A stretch of 64,000 nt of DNA from NCBI RefSeq assembly GCF_025558165.1, contig NZ_LAMZ01000001.1:1344001-1408000 (forward strand). The letters run 5' to 3'. Both the position numbers and the translations under genes were made by a program. Position 1 is the stretch's first letter. Each line of letters begins with the position of its first letter. Source of the stretch: Candidatus Pelagibacter ubique HIMB140 (GTDB taxonomy: Bacteria > Pseudomonadota > Alphaproteobacteria > Pelagibacterales > Pelagibacteraceae). The notes under the pieces were generated by a model. It searched no databases. It saw nothing but the letters and a program-made list of their open reading frames with translations, and had not been told where the DNA came from. Below, one piece after another: positions 55,925 through 63,240 of the stretch.

Positions 55925-56238
55925 TTAACCATTACTACGCCAATAATAATTAAAGCAATTCCAATTATCCCATAAACATTAGGAACTTGGTTAAATTTTA
56001 ATACCGCGAAAAGAACAACTCCTGTTACTGTCAAACCACTATAAATTGAATAAGCAAATCCAACAGGTATTGCATGCATCGCTTTTGCAATTGAAAACAT
56101 TGTAATACACATAAAAAGGATACATAAAATTGAAGGAGTTAGCTTTGTAAAACCTTCAGAAATTTTAGCAAAACTGTTTGAAGCTATTCCAAAAATTATG
56201 CCATTAGCTAAAAATAAATATCCTATAAAAGGTTTCAT
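55903..56238 (-). CDS. SMR-like small membrane protein lacking the key glutamate, copy 1
   Basis: A 111-residue four-segment membrane protein aligned to the SMR family by SEGFTKLTPS, AIPVGFAYSIYSGL and IIGIALIIIGVVMVNYLG. In EmrE, essential Glu14 lies 11 residues before the Glu of SEGF; here that position is Gly17 (IIFGIASNSF). The EmrE Trp63 position is Tyr. Both changes argue against classic proton-driven drug export. It follows its sister gene after one base, so a heterodimer is likely. Substrate unknown. Confidence 0.78.
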   Translation of the reverse strand: MKPFIGYLFLANGIIFGIASNSFAKISEGFTKLTPSILCILFMCITMFSIAKAMHAIPVGFAYSIYSGLTVTGVVLFAVLKFNQVPNVYGIIGIALIIIGVVMVNYLGRLN

Positions 56239-56239
56239 A

Positions 56240-56572
56240 TTATTTACTGCCTAACAAATTAACCATTAAAACTCCAATAATTATAAATGCTAGTCCGATC
56301 ATGGAGTAAAGATTTGGAACTTGATTATATTTAATTACACCTACTATAACTGTTGCAATGATTGTTAACCCTGCAAATGAAGCGTAAGTGATACCCATTG
56401 GTATATTCTTCATCACTAATGAAAGTGCATACATGCACAAAACAATTGTAATTGCAGTAATTATACTTGGAAAGAGAAGAGTAAAACCTTCAGCACTTTT
56501 AGCAAAACTATTTGAGGTAACTCCTAGGAATACAGCAATACCTAGGAACAAGTATGAAGTAGCGAGACTCAT
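56240..56572 (-). CDS. SMR-like small membrane protein lacking the key glutamate, copy 2
   Basis: A 110-residue paralog of the SMR gene at 55903. EmrE-like landmarks are AEGFTLLFPS, NIPMGITYASFAGL and MIGLAFIIIGVLMVNLLG. The EmrE Glu14 position is Gly17 (VFLGVTSNSF) and Trp63 is Phe. It is upstream of the other copy on the minus strand with one base between, as in paired SMR systems (MdtIJ, EbrAB), but both halves lack the glutamate that normally couples transport. Confidence 0.78.
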   Translation of the reverse strand: MSLATSYLFLGIAVFLGVTSNSFAKSAEGFTLLFPSIITAITIVLCMYALSLVMKNIPMGITYASFAGLTIIATVIVGVIKYNQVPNLYSMIGLAFIIIGVLMVNLLGSK

Positions 56573-56610
56573 TTAATAATATTAAATGAAATCCCGCTAA
56601 ATATATATAA

Positions 56611-56931
56611 TTATTTAGGCATTGGAGTAGCACCAGTTTCTAAACTAACAATTTTTCCATTGTCATATTTATAAACTGCCATTACTGCCTCAACATTTCC
56701 ATCGTTAAATGTAACAAAAGCATGATGAATTCCAACTTCATCATTCTCATAAACAATTCTAACTTTATCTTGATTGATATCACCACTCATTGCCCATTTG
56801 ATAACATCACCTTTTGTTAAAACATTTCCTGATTTATGCATTGTAAATCTAAAATCATCATGCAAGAGCTCATTCATAGCTGCTTCGTCTTTATTTTTTA
56901 ATGCAGCACTATATTTTTCTAAGATAGACAT
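56611..56931 (-). CDS. SnoaL-like (NTF2-fold) protein
   Basis: A 106-residue cystatin/NTF2-like protein: ILEKYSAALKNKDEAAMNELLHDDFRFTMH, then NVLTKGDVIKWAMSGD and HHAFVTFNDGNVEAVMAVYKY. SnoaL-type proteins act as small isomerases, hydrolases or ligand binders; here no catalytic residue is certain. It is the last gene of a leftward set of five small proteins (56611-58416). Confidence 0.72.
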   Translation of the reverse strand: MSILEKYSAALKNKDEAAMNELLHDDFRFTMHKSGNVLTKGDVIKWAMSGDINQDKVRIVYENDEVGIHHAFVTFNDGNVEAVMAVYKYDNGKIVSLETGATPMPK

Positions 56932-56944
56932 TTATTCCTTTCGT

Positions 56945-57268
56945 TTATTCACCTGGTTTTTTAAAGTTTTTTCCAGCATCTGCAGCTTTGTTGAAAGTTT
57001 TATTATAATCAAATACCTCATGAATCATAATATCTTCCATTAAACCTGCGTTCATAATCGCAACTTTCATTCCAAGAACACTTTCGTAATCTCCTTCAAT
57101 AACATTGATCACATCAAATCTTCCTCGAACCCACTCATAACTATGAAACTTTACTCCAACAGTATCACAAATAGATTTGATCGCTGCTCCTCTATCTGCA
57201 TTAGGATCACTTTGCATTCTTTTTGCAAGATCACGACTGATCTTTCCAATAATATAAAATTTAGACAT
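56945..57268 (-). CDS. GYD-domain (dimeric alpha/beta-barrel-like) protein
   Basis: A 107-residue protein with the GYD pattern: FYIIGKISRDLAKRMQ, then VGVKFHSYEWVRGRFDVINVIEGDYESVLGM. GYD proteins form ferredoxin-like barrels of unknown function. The characteristic GxYD is RGRFD here. It lies 13 bases from the SnoaL gene and is in the same leftward cluster. Confidence 0.68.
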   Translation of the reverse strand: MSKFYIIGKISRDLAKRMQSDPNADRGAAIKSICDTVGVKFHSYEWVRGRFDVINVIEGDYESVLGMKVAIMNAGLMEDIMIHEVFDYNKTFNKAADAGKNFKKPGE

Positions 57269-57294
57269 ATTTTCTCCTTTCCTAATAGTTTAAT

Positions 57295-57585
57295 TTAACC
57301 TTTATACTGTTCAAGAAAGTCATCACTCATTGGAGTTGTTACATTTTTTTCTAAATCAACTCCAGCTGCTGCTCTTTCTTTATGCAATTCCTCATCATTT
57401 TTGAAACCTTGCATACCTTCCATCGTGTCAAATTTTACAATAGTTATGAATTTAGTATCATCACTCTTTTCAGTTCCAGCGTACAAAAATGTCATTCCAT
57501 ATTTTTTAACCTTCTCTGAATTATTGTGAACCATCGCTTTCCATTTAGCAAAAGTTTCTATTGGTCCTTCTATTTTTACTATCAT
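57295..57585 (-). CDS. Small alpha/beta-barrel-like protein (DUF3764-type)
   Basis: A 96-residue cytoplasmic protein, IVKIEGPIETFAKWKAMVHN..., with KYGMTFLYAGTEKSDDTKFITIVKFD, the layout of DUF3764 and ABM-like barrels. Function unknown; monooxygenase-like or ligand-binding roles are common in such folds. It belongs to the five-gene set of similar small proteins. Confidence 0.6.
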   Translation of the reverse strand: MIVKIEGPIETFAKWKAMVHNNSEKVKKYGMTFLYAGTEKSDDTKFITIVKFDTMEGMQGFKNDEELHKERAAAGVDLEKNVTTPMSDDFLEQYKG

Positions 57586-57599
57586 ATTTTTATTCCTTC

Positions 57600-57974
57600 C
57601 TAATATAGAGTTTGAACTACTTTTTTAACTCTATCTTCTCCATTAGGCACTGTTGAGTTTACAAATTCATGACAGGCATTAGTTTTGTCCTCGTCAAATT
57701 TAGATCCATAAAACTTATCAACAGCTTTGTTTACTCCTTCATCCCATTGCTTTTCAGGAATTCCAAGTTCTAAAGCATAAGCTTTTAAAACTTTAACTGA
57801 TGCCATAGATTTTTCTTTCATACTATATTCAAACGTTTCGCCAATTGGCAAGAAATAGTTAGCCATATAAATCCCACTACATTCCCAAGCTTTACTCTTG
57901 TCACTATCAGACATATCCGCGTGTACAGATGTTACAAATAAAATACTGAATAAAGTTATTATTATTTTTCTCAT
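57600..57974 (-). CDS. Small secreted protein of unknown function
   Basis: A 124-residue protein with a signal peptide (MRKIIITLFSILFVTSVHAD, cleavage after HA). The mature part has two cysteines (WECSGIYMANYF and NACHEFVNS) that may form a disulfide. I do not recognise the family. It sits between two other small-protein genes with 13-14-base gaps. Confidence 0.6.
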   Translation of the reverse strand: MRKIIITLFSILFVTSVHADMSDSDKSKAWECSGIYMANYFLPIGETFEYSMKEKSMASVKVLKAYALELGIPEKQWDEGVNKAVDKFYGSKFDEDKTNACHEFVNSTVPNGEDRVKKVVQTLY

Positions 57975-57987
57975 AATTTTCTAACCT

Positions 57988-58416
57988 CTATTCTATCGTG
58001 ACAACAGTTGTTCCAGGAAATGTATATCCCACAACATAACTAAATAGCATTTGTTGAAATTCCTGTATCATTGGCCATTTGCTTCCAAGCTCTTGATGAT
58101 TTTGAAAACCAGCAGGATTTTCATAATACTCAGTTAAAATAAAATACATATTTCCAGTCATACCTTGTGAAGGATCTGCAGGATTATTCCATTCAGGTCC
58201 TTTGATAACTGAATATGAATTTAATTTTTTTTCACCGGTCATTGGATGAGTTTCTTTCATCCATTTATGGTGTGTTTTCAACATTTCTTCAACTTTAGCT
58301 ACATCACTAGCTGGAACTTTTAAAGTAATAGCAAACGCATTTGCTTTTGCATGGCCGTCAGCGTTAGCAATTGTAGTAAATAAACTAAGCACCAAAATTA
58401 TTATTATTTTTTTCAT
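57988..58416 (-). CDS. Secreted dimeric alpha/beta-barrel-like protein
   Basis: A 142-residue protein with a signal peptide (MKKIIIILVLSLFTTIANAD, cleavage after NA). The mature part reads like an ABM-fold: AFAITLKVPASDVAKVEEML, then MTGNMYFILTEYYENPAGFQNHQE. A periplasmic member of this fold is unusual. It is the first gene of the leftward cluster and faces a divergent unknown membrane gene across 163 bases. Confidence 0.6.
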   Translation of the reverse strand: MKKIIIILVLSLFTTIANADGHAKANAFAITLKVPASDVAKVEEMLKTHHKWMKETHPMTGEKKLNSYSVIKGPEWNNPADPSQGMTGNMYFILTEYYENPAGFQNHQELGSKWPMIQEFQQMLFSYVVGYTFPGTTVVTIE

Positions 58417-58491
58417 TTTATCTTTCTTTTTAAGAATTAATTATAATTAATCGAAGACTGTTACATATTCATGACAAAGTCTCTCGTGTTT

Positions 58492-58509
58492 ATAACGCGC
58501 GTCAGTTAT
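58492..58509. promoter_or_regulatory. GC-rich palindrome in the divergent spacer 58417-58579
   Basis: ATAAC (58492-58496) and GTTAT (58505-58509) are inverted around ACGCGCGT (58495-58502), itself palindromic. CG-rich bases are rare in this DNA. The site lies between the five-gene small-protein cluster and the divergent membrane gene, where an operator is plausible. A palindromic ATTAATTATAATTAAT containing TATAAT also lies nearer the leftward gene. Confidence 0.35.
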
Positions 58510-58579
58510 GCAATTAAGGAGCACAAAAATTGCTGATTATGTTGTTTTATCTGATGATAAAATTTGATAGGGTTTTAAT

Positions 58580-58996
58580 ATGATCGAAAAATTTAATGGA
58601 ATTTTTTATTTAATTGTATTTTTATTACATTTTATTGTTTTTGCTGTTTATGCATATCAAACCGTTTTCGCTACAAAGAAATTTTTAGATAAGTTCGGTA
58701 TTGATGATACTGGTGCTGGAATGACCAGATTTTTTGGTTCTTTGTTTATAGGTGCTGTTGCGATGGCAATATGGGTTGGCTTTATTAGACCTGATGGTCT
58801 TCAAGGAACATGGGCATTTTTTAATTTAGTGTTTTTACAAAACCTTTCAGCTTTTATTGTTGGTATATATAATATTAAAATCAATAAGCTCGGTCACACA
58901 CCACAAACATCTAATGAAGGAATTATTGCACCAGGTATTCTAACTTTGTTAAGTGCAATACTTTGTTACGGATTAGCAGATAAGATTTATATCTAA
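58580..58996 (+). CDS. Unknown four-segment membrane protein
   Basis: A 138-residue inner-membrane protein with about four hydrophobic helices. FATKKFLDKFGIDDTGAGMTRFFG after the first helix and the C-terminal GIIAPGILTLLSAILCYGLADKIY stand out. I cannot assign a family. It is divergent from the small-protein cluster, and its end overlaps the cysK gene by four bases (convergent). Confidence 0.6.
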   Translation: MIEKFNGIFYLIVFLLHFIVFAVYAYQTVFATKKFLDKFGIDDTGAGMTRFFGSLFIGAVAMAIWVGFIRPDGLQGTWAFFNLVFLQNLSAFIVGIYNIKINKLGHTPQTSNEGIIAPGILTLLSAILCYGLADKIYI

Positions 58997-59994
58997 AACC
59001 AACTAGGTATTGGTAGACCTTTTTCTTCTAAGAATTTTTTATTGAACATTTTAGTTGCATATTTATCGCTTCTGTCACAAAGGATAGTAACGATAGTTTT
59101 ACCAGGTCCTAATTCTTTTCCCATTCTAATAGCGCCAGCGATATTTATTCCACAACTAGTTCCTAAACTTAGACCCTCATTTTGAATTAAATCATAAAGA
59201 ATAGGTAGAGCCTCATGGTCATCAATAGAGTAAGCATCATCAATTTTAGCCTCACCAAAGTTTGCTGTAACTCTACTTGAACCAATTCCCTCTGTTATAG
59301 ATCCTCCTTCAGATTTTAATTCTCCATTCTTTATATAATTATAAAGAGCAGAACCTTTAGGATCTGAAAGGTAAATTTTGATATCTTTATTCTTTTCTTT
59401 TAATGCATTACTTACACCCGAAATGGTGCCCCCAGTTCCAGATGAACACACAAAACCATCTACCTTACCATCTGTCTGTTCCCAGATCTCTTGACCTGTT
59501 CCCTCATAATGACCTTTTGCATTTGCAGTATTATCAAATTGGTTAGCCCAAATAACTCCATTGTTATTTGAAGGTCTTAATTCATCTGCAAGTCTTGCAG
59601 CAACCTTTACAAAGTTATTCTCATCTTTATAGGGCTTCGGTTCAACTAATCTTAACTCAGCACCAAGGTTTCTTAGTAAATCTTTTTTCTCTTGAGTTTG
59701 ATTGTCATTCATTACAATAATCGTTTTGTAACCTAAAGAATTTCCCAAAAGACCCAATCCAATTCCAGTGTTTCCAGCTGTACCTTCAACAACAGTTCCA
59801 CCTTTAGAAATCAATTTTTTTTCTTGTGCATCTTTAATTAATGCAAGTGCGGCTCTATCTTTTACAGATCCGCCTGGATTTAAAAATTCTGCCTTACCAT
59901 AAATATTGCAACCAGTAATCTCTGATGCAGCTCTAAGTTTTATAAGTGGAGTATTTCCAATTCCAGAAATAAAATCGTTTTGTGTATTATTCAT
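58993..59994 (-). CDS. cysK: Cysteine synthase (O-acetylserine sulfhydrylase)
   Basis: A 333-residue PLP enzyme. The PLP lysine is in [15 protein letters not shown], the phosphate loop [14 protein letters not shown] (which equals the substrate loop) and the [12 protein letters not shown] loop are present. It makes cysteine from O-acetylserine and sulfide. The frame continues 17 codons upstream, but ATG at 59994 overlaps the cysE stop by eight bases and gives the normal N-terminus. SAR11 cells depend on reduced sulfur, which fits. Confidence 0.9.
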   Translation of the reverse strand: MNNTQNDFISGIGNTPLIKLRAASEITGCNIYGKAEFLNPGGSVKDRAALALIKDAQEKKLISKGGTVVEGTAGNTGIGLGLLGNSLGYKTIIVMNDNQTQEKKDLLRNLGAELRLVEPKPYKDENNFVKVAARLADELRPSNNNGVIWANQFDNTANAKGHYEGTGQEIWEQTDGKVDGFVCSSGTGGTISGVSNALKEKNKDIKIYLSDPKGSALYNYIKNGELKSEGGSITEGIGSSRVTANFGEAKIDDAYSIDDHEALPILYDLIQNEGLSLGTSCGINIAGAIRMGKELGPGKTIVTILCDRSDKYATKMFNKKFLEEKGLPIPSWF

Positions 59995-60571
59995 TTTCTG
60001 ATTTTTTATCACTATCAGGAGTAATTCCGTAAGGTTTAAATTCACTATCAGCTATTCCAACATTCTTAGCAGGAATTCCAACCATCACTGCATTTTCAGG
60101 AACATCTTTTGTAATTACTGCGTTTGCTCCAATTTTTGCACATCGTCCAACAGTTACTGGACCTAACACTTGCGCTCCTGATCCAATCACTACTTCATCT
60201 TTAATTGTTGGATGTCTTTTCATGTTTCTTTGATCGTTTGAATTTATACTTGGTGCAATTCCACCCAATGTAACCATATGGTAGATAGTAACATTATCAC
60301 CAATATCTGAAGTTTCACCAATCACAACTCCCATACCATGATCTATAAATAAATTTTTTCCAATTTTTGCATTAGGATGAATTTCAATTCCAGTTAAGAA
60401 TCTTGAAAATTGAGAAATGATTCTTGCAACGAGATAAAATTTAGCAGTACTAAAAAAATTAGCTATACGATGAAAGAATACTGCTTTGACGCCTGGATAG
60501 GTTAAAATCAAACTAAGCTTTGATTTTGCTGCAGGATCTCTATCAATTATCGATTGTAAATAATCATTCAT
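59987..60571 (-). CDS. cysE: Serine O-acetyltransferase
   Basis: A 194-residue EpsC-type CysE. It has [25 protein letters not shown] at the N-terminus and left-handed hexapeptide repeats ([50 protein letters not shown]). It activates serine for the downstream CysK, with which its gene overlaps by eight bases. Confidence 0.92.
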   Translation of the reverse strand: MNDYLQSIIDRDPAAKSKLSLILTYPGVKAVFFHRIANFFSTAKFYLVARIISQFSRFLTGIEIHPNAKIGKNLFIDHGMGVVIGETSDIGDNVTIYHMVTLGGIAPSINSNDQRNMKRHPTIKDEVVIGSGAQVLGPVTVGRCAKIGANAVITKDVPENAVMVGIPAKNVGIADSEFKPYGITPDSDKKSENE

Positions 60572-60644
60572 TGTATTTTATGCTCACTTGAAATTTTAAT
60601 AAGTGGCTTATATAGTCATTAAATTCTTTTATTAAAGATTAATT

Positions 60645-61055
60645 ATGTACAAAAACACTAATTGTTTTCATTTAGCTATACCTTGTGGTGATCTAGAGGT
60701 TGCAAAAAAATTTTACAGCGAAACTTTAGGATGTAGATTGGATAATTCTGCACAAGAGTGGGCCGATGTTGACTTTTGGGGTAATGAATTAACACTTCAT
60801 AAAAGTGATCATAAATTAGATAATGAAAGACATGATGTGGACATGGGAAATGTGTCGGTACCCCATTTTGGTGTACACTTATCTCGAAAAGATTTTGATG
60901 CACTTAAACAAAGATTAAAAGATAGTGGCACTAAATATTATGATGAACCATACTTAAGATTTAAAGGCACTAAGTATGAACAAGAAACATTCTTTGTAAA
61001 AGACCCTAACGAAAATATACTAGAGATTAAAACTCTTACATCTAACCCAGAATAG
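60645..61055 (+). CDS. VOC superfamily (glyoxalase-like) protein
   Basis: A 136-residue protein with the beta-alpha-beta fold of VOC enzymes: FHLAIPCGDLEVAKKFYSETLGCRL at the N-terminus (first metal His) and a C-terminal QETFFVKDPNENILEIKT (metal Glu). It may be a dioxygenase, isomerase or lyase; substrate unknown. It stands alone between cysE and proX. Confidence 0.8.
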   Translation: MYKNTNCFHLAIPCGDLEVAKKFYSETLGCRLDNSAQEWADVDFWGNELTLHKSDHKLDNERHDVDMGNVSVPHFGVHLSRKDFDALKQRLKDSGTKYYDEPYLRFKGTKYEQETFFVKDPNENILEIKTLTSNPE

Positions 61056-61090
61056 TAAAAATACATCTAATTTTTAGATACTTATTTTCT

Positions 61091-61120
61091 TTGACACCTT
61101 CTCTCAATTCGCGTTAGACT
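61091..61120 (+). promoter_or_regulatory. proX: Candidate promoter of proX
   Basis: TTGACA at 61091-61096 is a perfect -35; TAGACT at 61115-61120 is a weak -10 at 18-base spacing. The AAGGAGAG ribosome site and ATG at 61148 follow. No palindromic operator was noticed, so regulation may be by general factors. Confidence 0.5.
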
Positions 61121-61147
61121 TTATTTATAAATAATTAAGGAGAGATA

Positions 61148-62110
61148 ATGAAAATAATCAAATCTACACTTGTAGCTGGATTAATTTCAATTTTATCAAT
61201 TTTCTCTGCAAACGCAGAAAAAGTTAAAATTGGAGATCCAGGTTGGACAGGTGCAACTGCAATTGCAAATTTACTTGCTGCAGTAGTTATAGACAAAATG
61301 GGTGGTGAAGCAGAATTAGTTCCTGGAAACAATACTGCAATTTATGCAGCAATTGACAGAGGAAAAGGTGAAATCGATGTTCACCCTGATATTTGGTTAC
61401 CAAACCAAGAAGCTTACACTAATGATTTAGTTCCAAAAGGAACTTTAAAATTAAGCAGCAAACCATATGAAGGAAACCAAGGTTATTGTGTTTCACAGCA
61501 GTTTGCTAAAAAAATGAACATTACAGCTATTGAAGACTTAGCTAGACCAGAAGTTGTTAAAGCAATGGACAGTGATGGAAATGGTAAAGGTGAGTTTTGG
61601 ATTGGTGCTGATGGTTGGGCTTCTGCAAATGTTAACCAGGTTAAATTAAGAGACTATGGTTTATATGATGCTGGTATCGAAGCAGTTAGAGCTGCTGAAG
61701 CAGTTAAAAATGCAAGAGTACTAGACTCAATCAAAAAAGGTGAAGGTTATGCATTCTATTGTTACAAACCTCATGCAATTTGGGGAATGGCTGACGTAGT
61801 AATGTTAACAGAACCAAAATATGATCCTGCGAAATATAAAATGATTCAACCTAAAGCAGATGCTGACTGGTACAAGAAATCTTATGTTGCATCAAAAGAT
61901 GCTCTTAAGCAAATCCAAATCGGTTGGGCTACTTCTTTAGAGAGTCAATCACCAGCAATTGTAGAATTCTTTAAGAATTTTCAATTAACAGCTGATGATG
62001 TTTCTGCAATGGCTTATGCAGTTTCAGTTGAGAAAAAAGATCCAGCTGATGTAGCAAGAGCTTGGATGGAAGCAAATAAATCAACTGTAGACGGTTGGTT
62101 AGGACTATAA
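61148..62110 (+). CDS. proX: Glycine betaine/proline ABC transporter substrate-binding protein
   Basis: A 320-residue periplasmic protein with a signal peptide ending at FSANAE. VKIGDPGWTGATAIANLLAAV and DVHPDIWLPNQEAY fit the OpuAC/ProX family; the conserved Trp residues that form the cage for the trimethylammonium head are in the PGWTG and WLPN segments and in ADGWAS. It supplies the substrate for the betaine demethylation genes elsewhere in the window. A strong AAGGAG site precedes it, and a perfect hairpin follows it. Confidence 0.93.
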   Translation: MKIIKSTLVAGLISILSIFSANAEKVKIGDPGWTGATAIANLLAAVVIDKMGGEAELVPGNNTAIYAAIDRGKGEIDVHPDIWLPNQEAYTNDLVPKGTLKLSSKPYEGNQGYCVSQQFAKKMNITAIEDLARPEVVKAMDSDGNGKGEFWIGADGWASANVNQVKLRDYGLYDAGIEAVRAAEAVKNARVLDSIKKGEGYAFYCYKPHAIWGMADVVMLTEPKYDPAKYKMIQPKADADWYKKSYVASKDALKQIQIGWATSLESQSPAIVEFFKNFQLTADDVSAMAYAVSVEKKDPADVARAWMEANKSTVDGWLGL

Positions 62111-62124
62111 TCTAAATCAAAATC

Positions 62125-62155
62125 TATACTCGGCAATTTAAGATTGCCGAGTATA
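62125..62155 (+). promoter_or_regulatory. Perfect 12-base hairpin between proX and proV
   Basis: TATACTCGGCAA (62125-62136) and TTGCCGAGTATA (62144-62155) form a perfect 12-base stem with a seven-base loop. Only TTTTCC follows. Partial termination or 3'-end stabilisation of the proX message is likely; proV starts at 62179. Confidence 0.78.
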
Positions 62156-62178
62156 TTTTCCTATAATAAAAGACAAAA

Positions 62179-63240
62179 ATGGATTCATCGAGTTCAGCAA
62201 TACAAATTCAAAATATTTGGAAAGTATTTGGCAATACTTCTAAAGAAGCATTAGATGCAATCCAAAATAAAAAAATTTCAAAAACAGAAGCCTTAGAAAA
62301 TTACAACTCAGTTATTGGTGTTTCAGATGTTTCATTTGATGTTAAACAAGGTGAAATATTCTGTGTAATGGGGCTTTCTGGAAGTGGAAAATCTACATTA
62401 GTTAGGCATATTAATAGACTTTTAGAACCAACATCAGGTAAAATTTTAATTAATGGTCAGGATGTAATGGCCTTAGATAGAGAAAACCTTCAAGAATTAA
62501 GAAACAAAAAAATAGGAATGGTTTTTCAAAACTTTGCACTAATGCCTCATAGATCTGTTGTTGATAACATTGCAATGCCGCTTGAGATAAGAGGTGTAAG
62601 CAAAAATGATAGATTAGACGCTGCAAATAAAATTTTAGAAATTGTAGAGCTACAAGGTTGGGGTAATAAGTTTGCTCACGAACTATCTGGAGGAATGCAA
62701 CAAAGGGTAGGTCTTGCAAGAGCGCTAGCAGCTGATCCAGAGTTTCTGTTAATGGACGAACCTTTTAGCGCATTAGATCCACTGATTAGAAGACAGCTTC
62801 AGGCTGAATTCATCAAACTCTCAAAACAAATGAAAAAAACTACAGTATTTATTACTCATGATTTAGATGAAGCAGTAAGAGTAGGACACAGAATTGCAAT
62901 AATGAGAGATGGAAAAGTTATCCAAATAGGTACACCTGAAGAAATAGTTGTAAGTCCTGCAGATGAATATGTTGCCGACTTTGTAAAAGGAATTTCAAGA
63001 CTTAAAGTTGTTCAAGCAAAAACAATTATGCAATCCATTGAGGGTTACGAGAGCACTAATGGAAAATTAAATGAAAACTGCAACAGTGTTGGAGAAAATG
63101 AATTATTAAGCAAGCTCATTGAGTTATCAAAATCTAGTGAAGGACCATTGTTAGTTAAAGATAATAATCAAAATAATGTTGGTGTGTTAACACAATCAGA
63201 TCTTTTAAAAGCGGTTATAGAGGGTGGAGATGGAGAATAA
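62179..63240 (+). CDS. proV: Glycine betaine/proline ABC transporter ATP-binding protein
   Basis: A 353-residue ABC ATPase. Walker A is GLSGSGKST, signature LSGGMQQRVGLARAL, Walker B LLMDEPFSALD, switch ITHDLDEAV. The N-terminal extension with FGNTSKEAL is typical of ProV. The C-terminal part after about residue 280 keeps only a CBS-like tail (NVGVLTQSDLLKAV), shorter than in E. coli ProV (400 residues), so osmotic gating may differ. It overlaps proW by 11 bases. Confidence 0.93.
   Translation: MDSSSSAIQIQNIWKVFGNTSKEALDAIQNKKISKTEALENYNSVIGVSDVSFDVKQGEIFCVMGLSGSGKSTLVRHINRLLEPTSGKILINGQDVMALDRENLQELRNKKIGMVFQNFALMPHRSVVDNIAMPLEIRGVSKNDRLDAANKILEIVELQGWGNKFAHELSGGMQQRVGLARALAADPEFLLMDEPFSALDPLIRRQLQAEFIKLSKQMKKTTVFITHDLDEAVRVGHRIAIMRDGKVIQIGTPEEIVVSPADEYVADFVKGISRLKVVQAKTIMQSIEGYESTNGKLNENCNSVGENELLSKLIELSKSSEGPLLVKDNNQNNVGVLTQSDLLKAVIEGGDGE

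Noticed and set aside
59995-60045. Upstream extension of cysK
   Set aside because: The extra 17 codons lie inside cysE and are unlike any CysK N-terminus.
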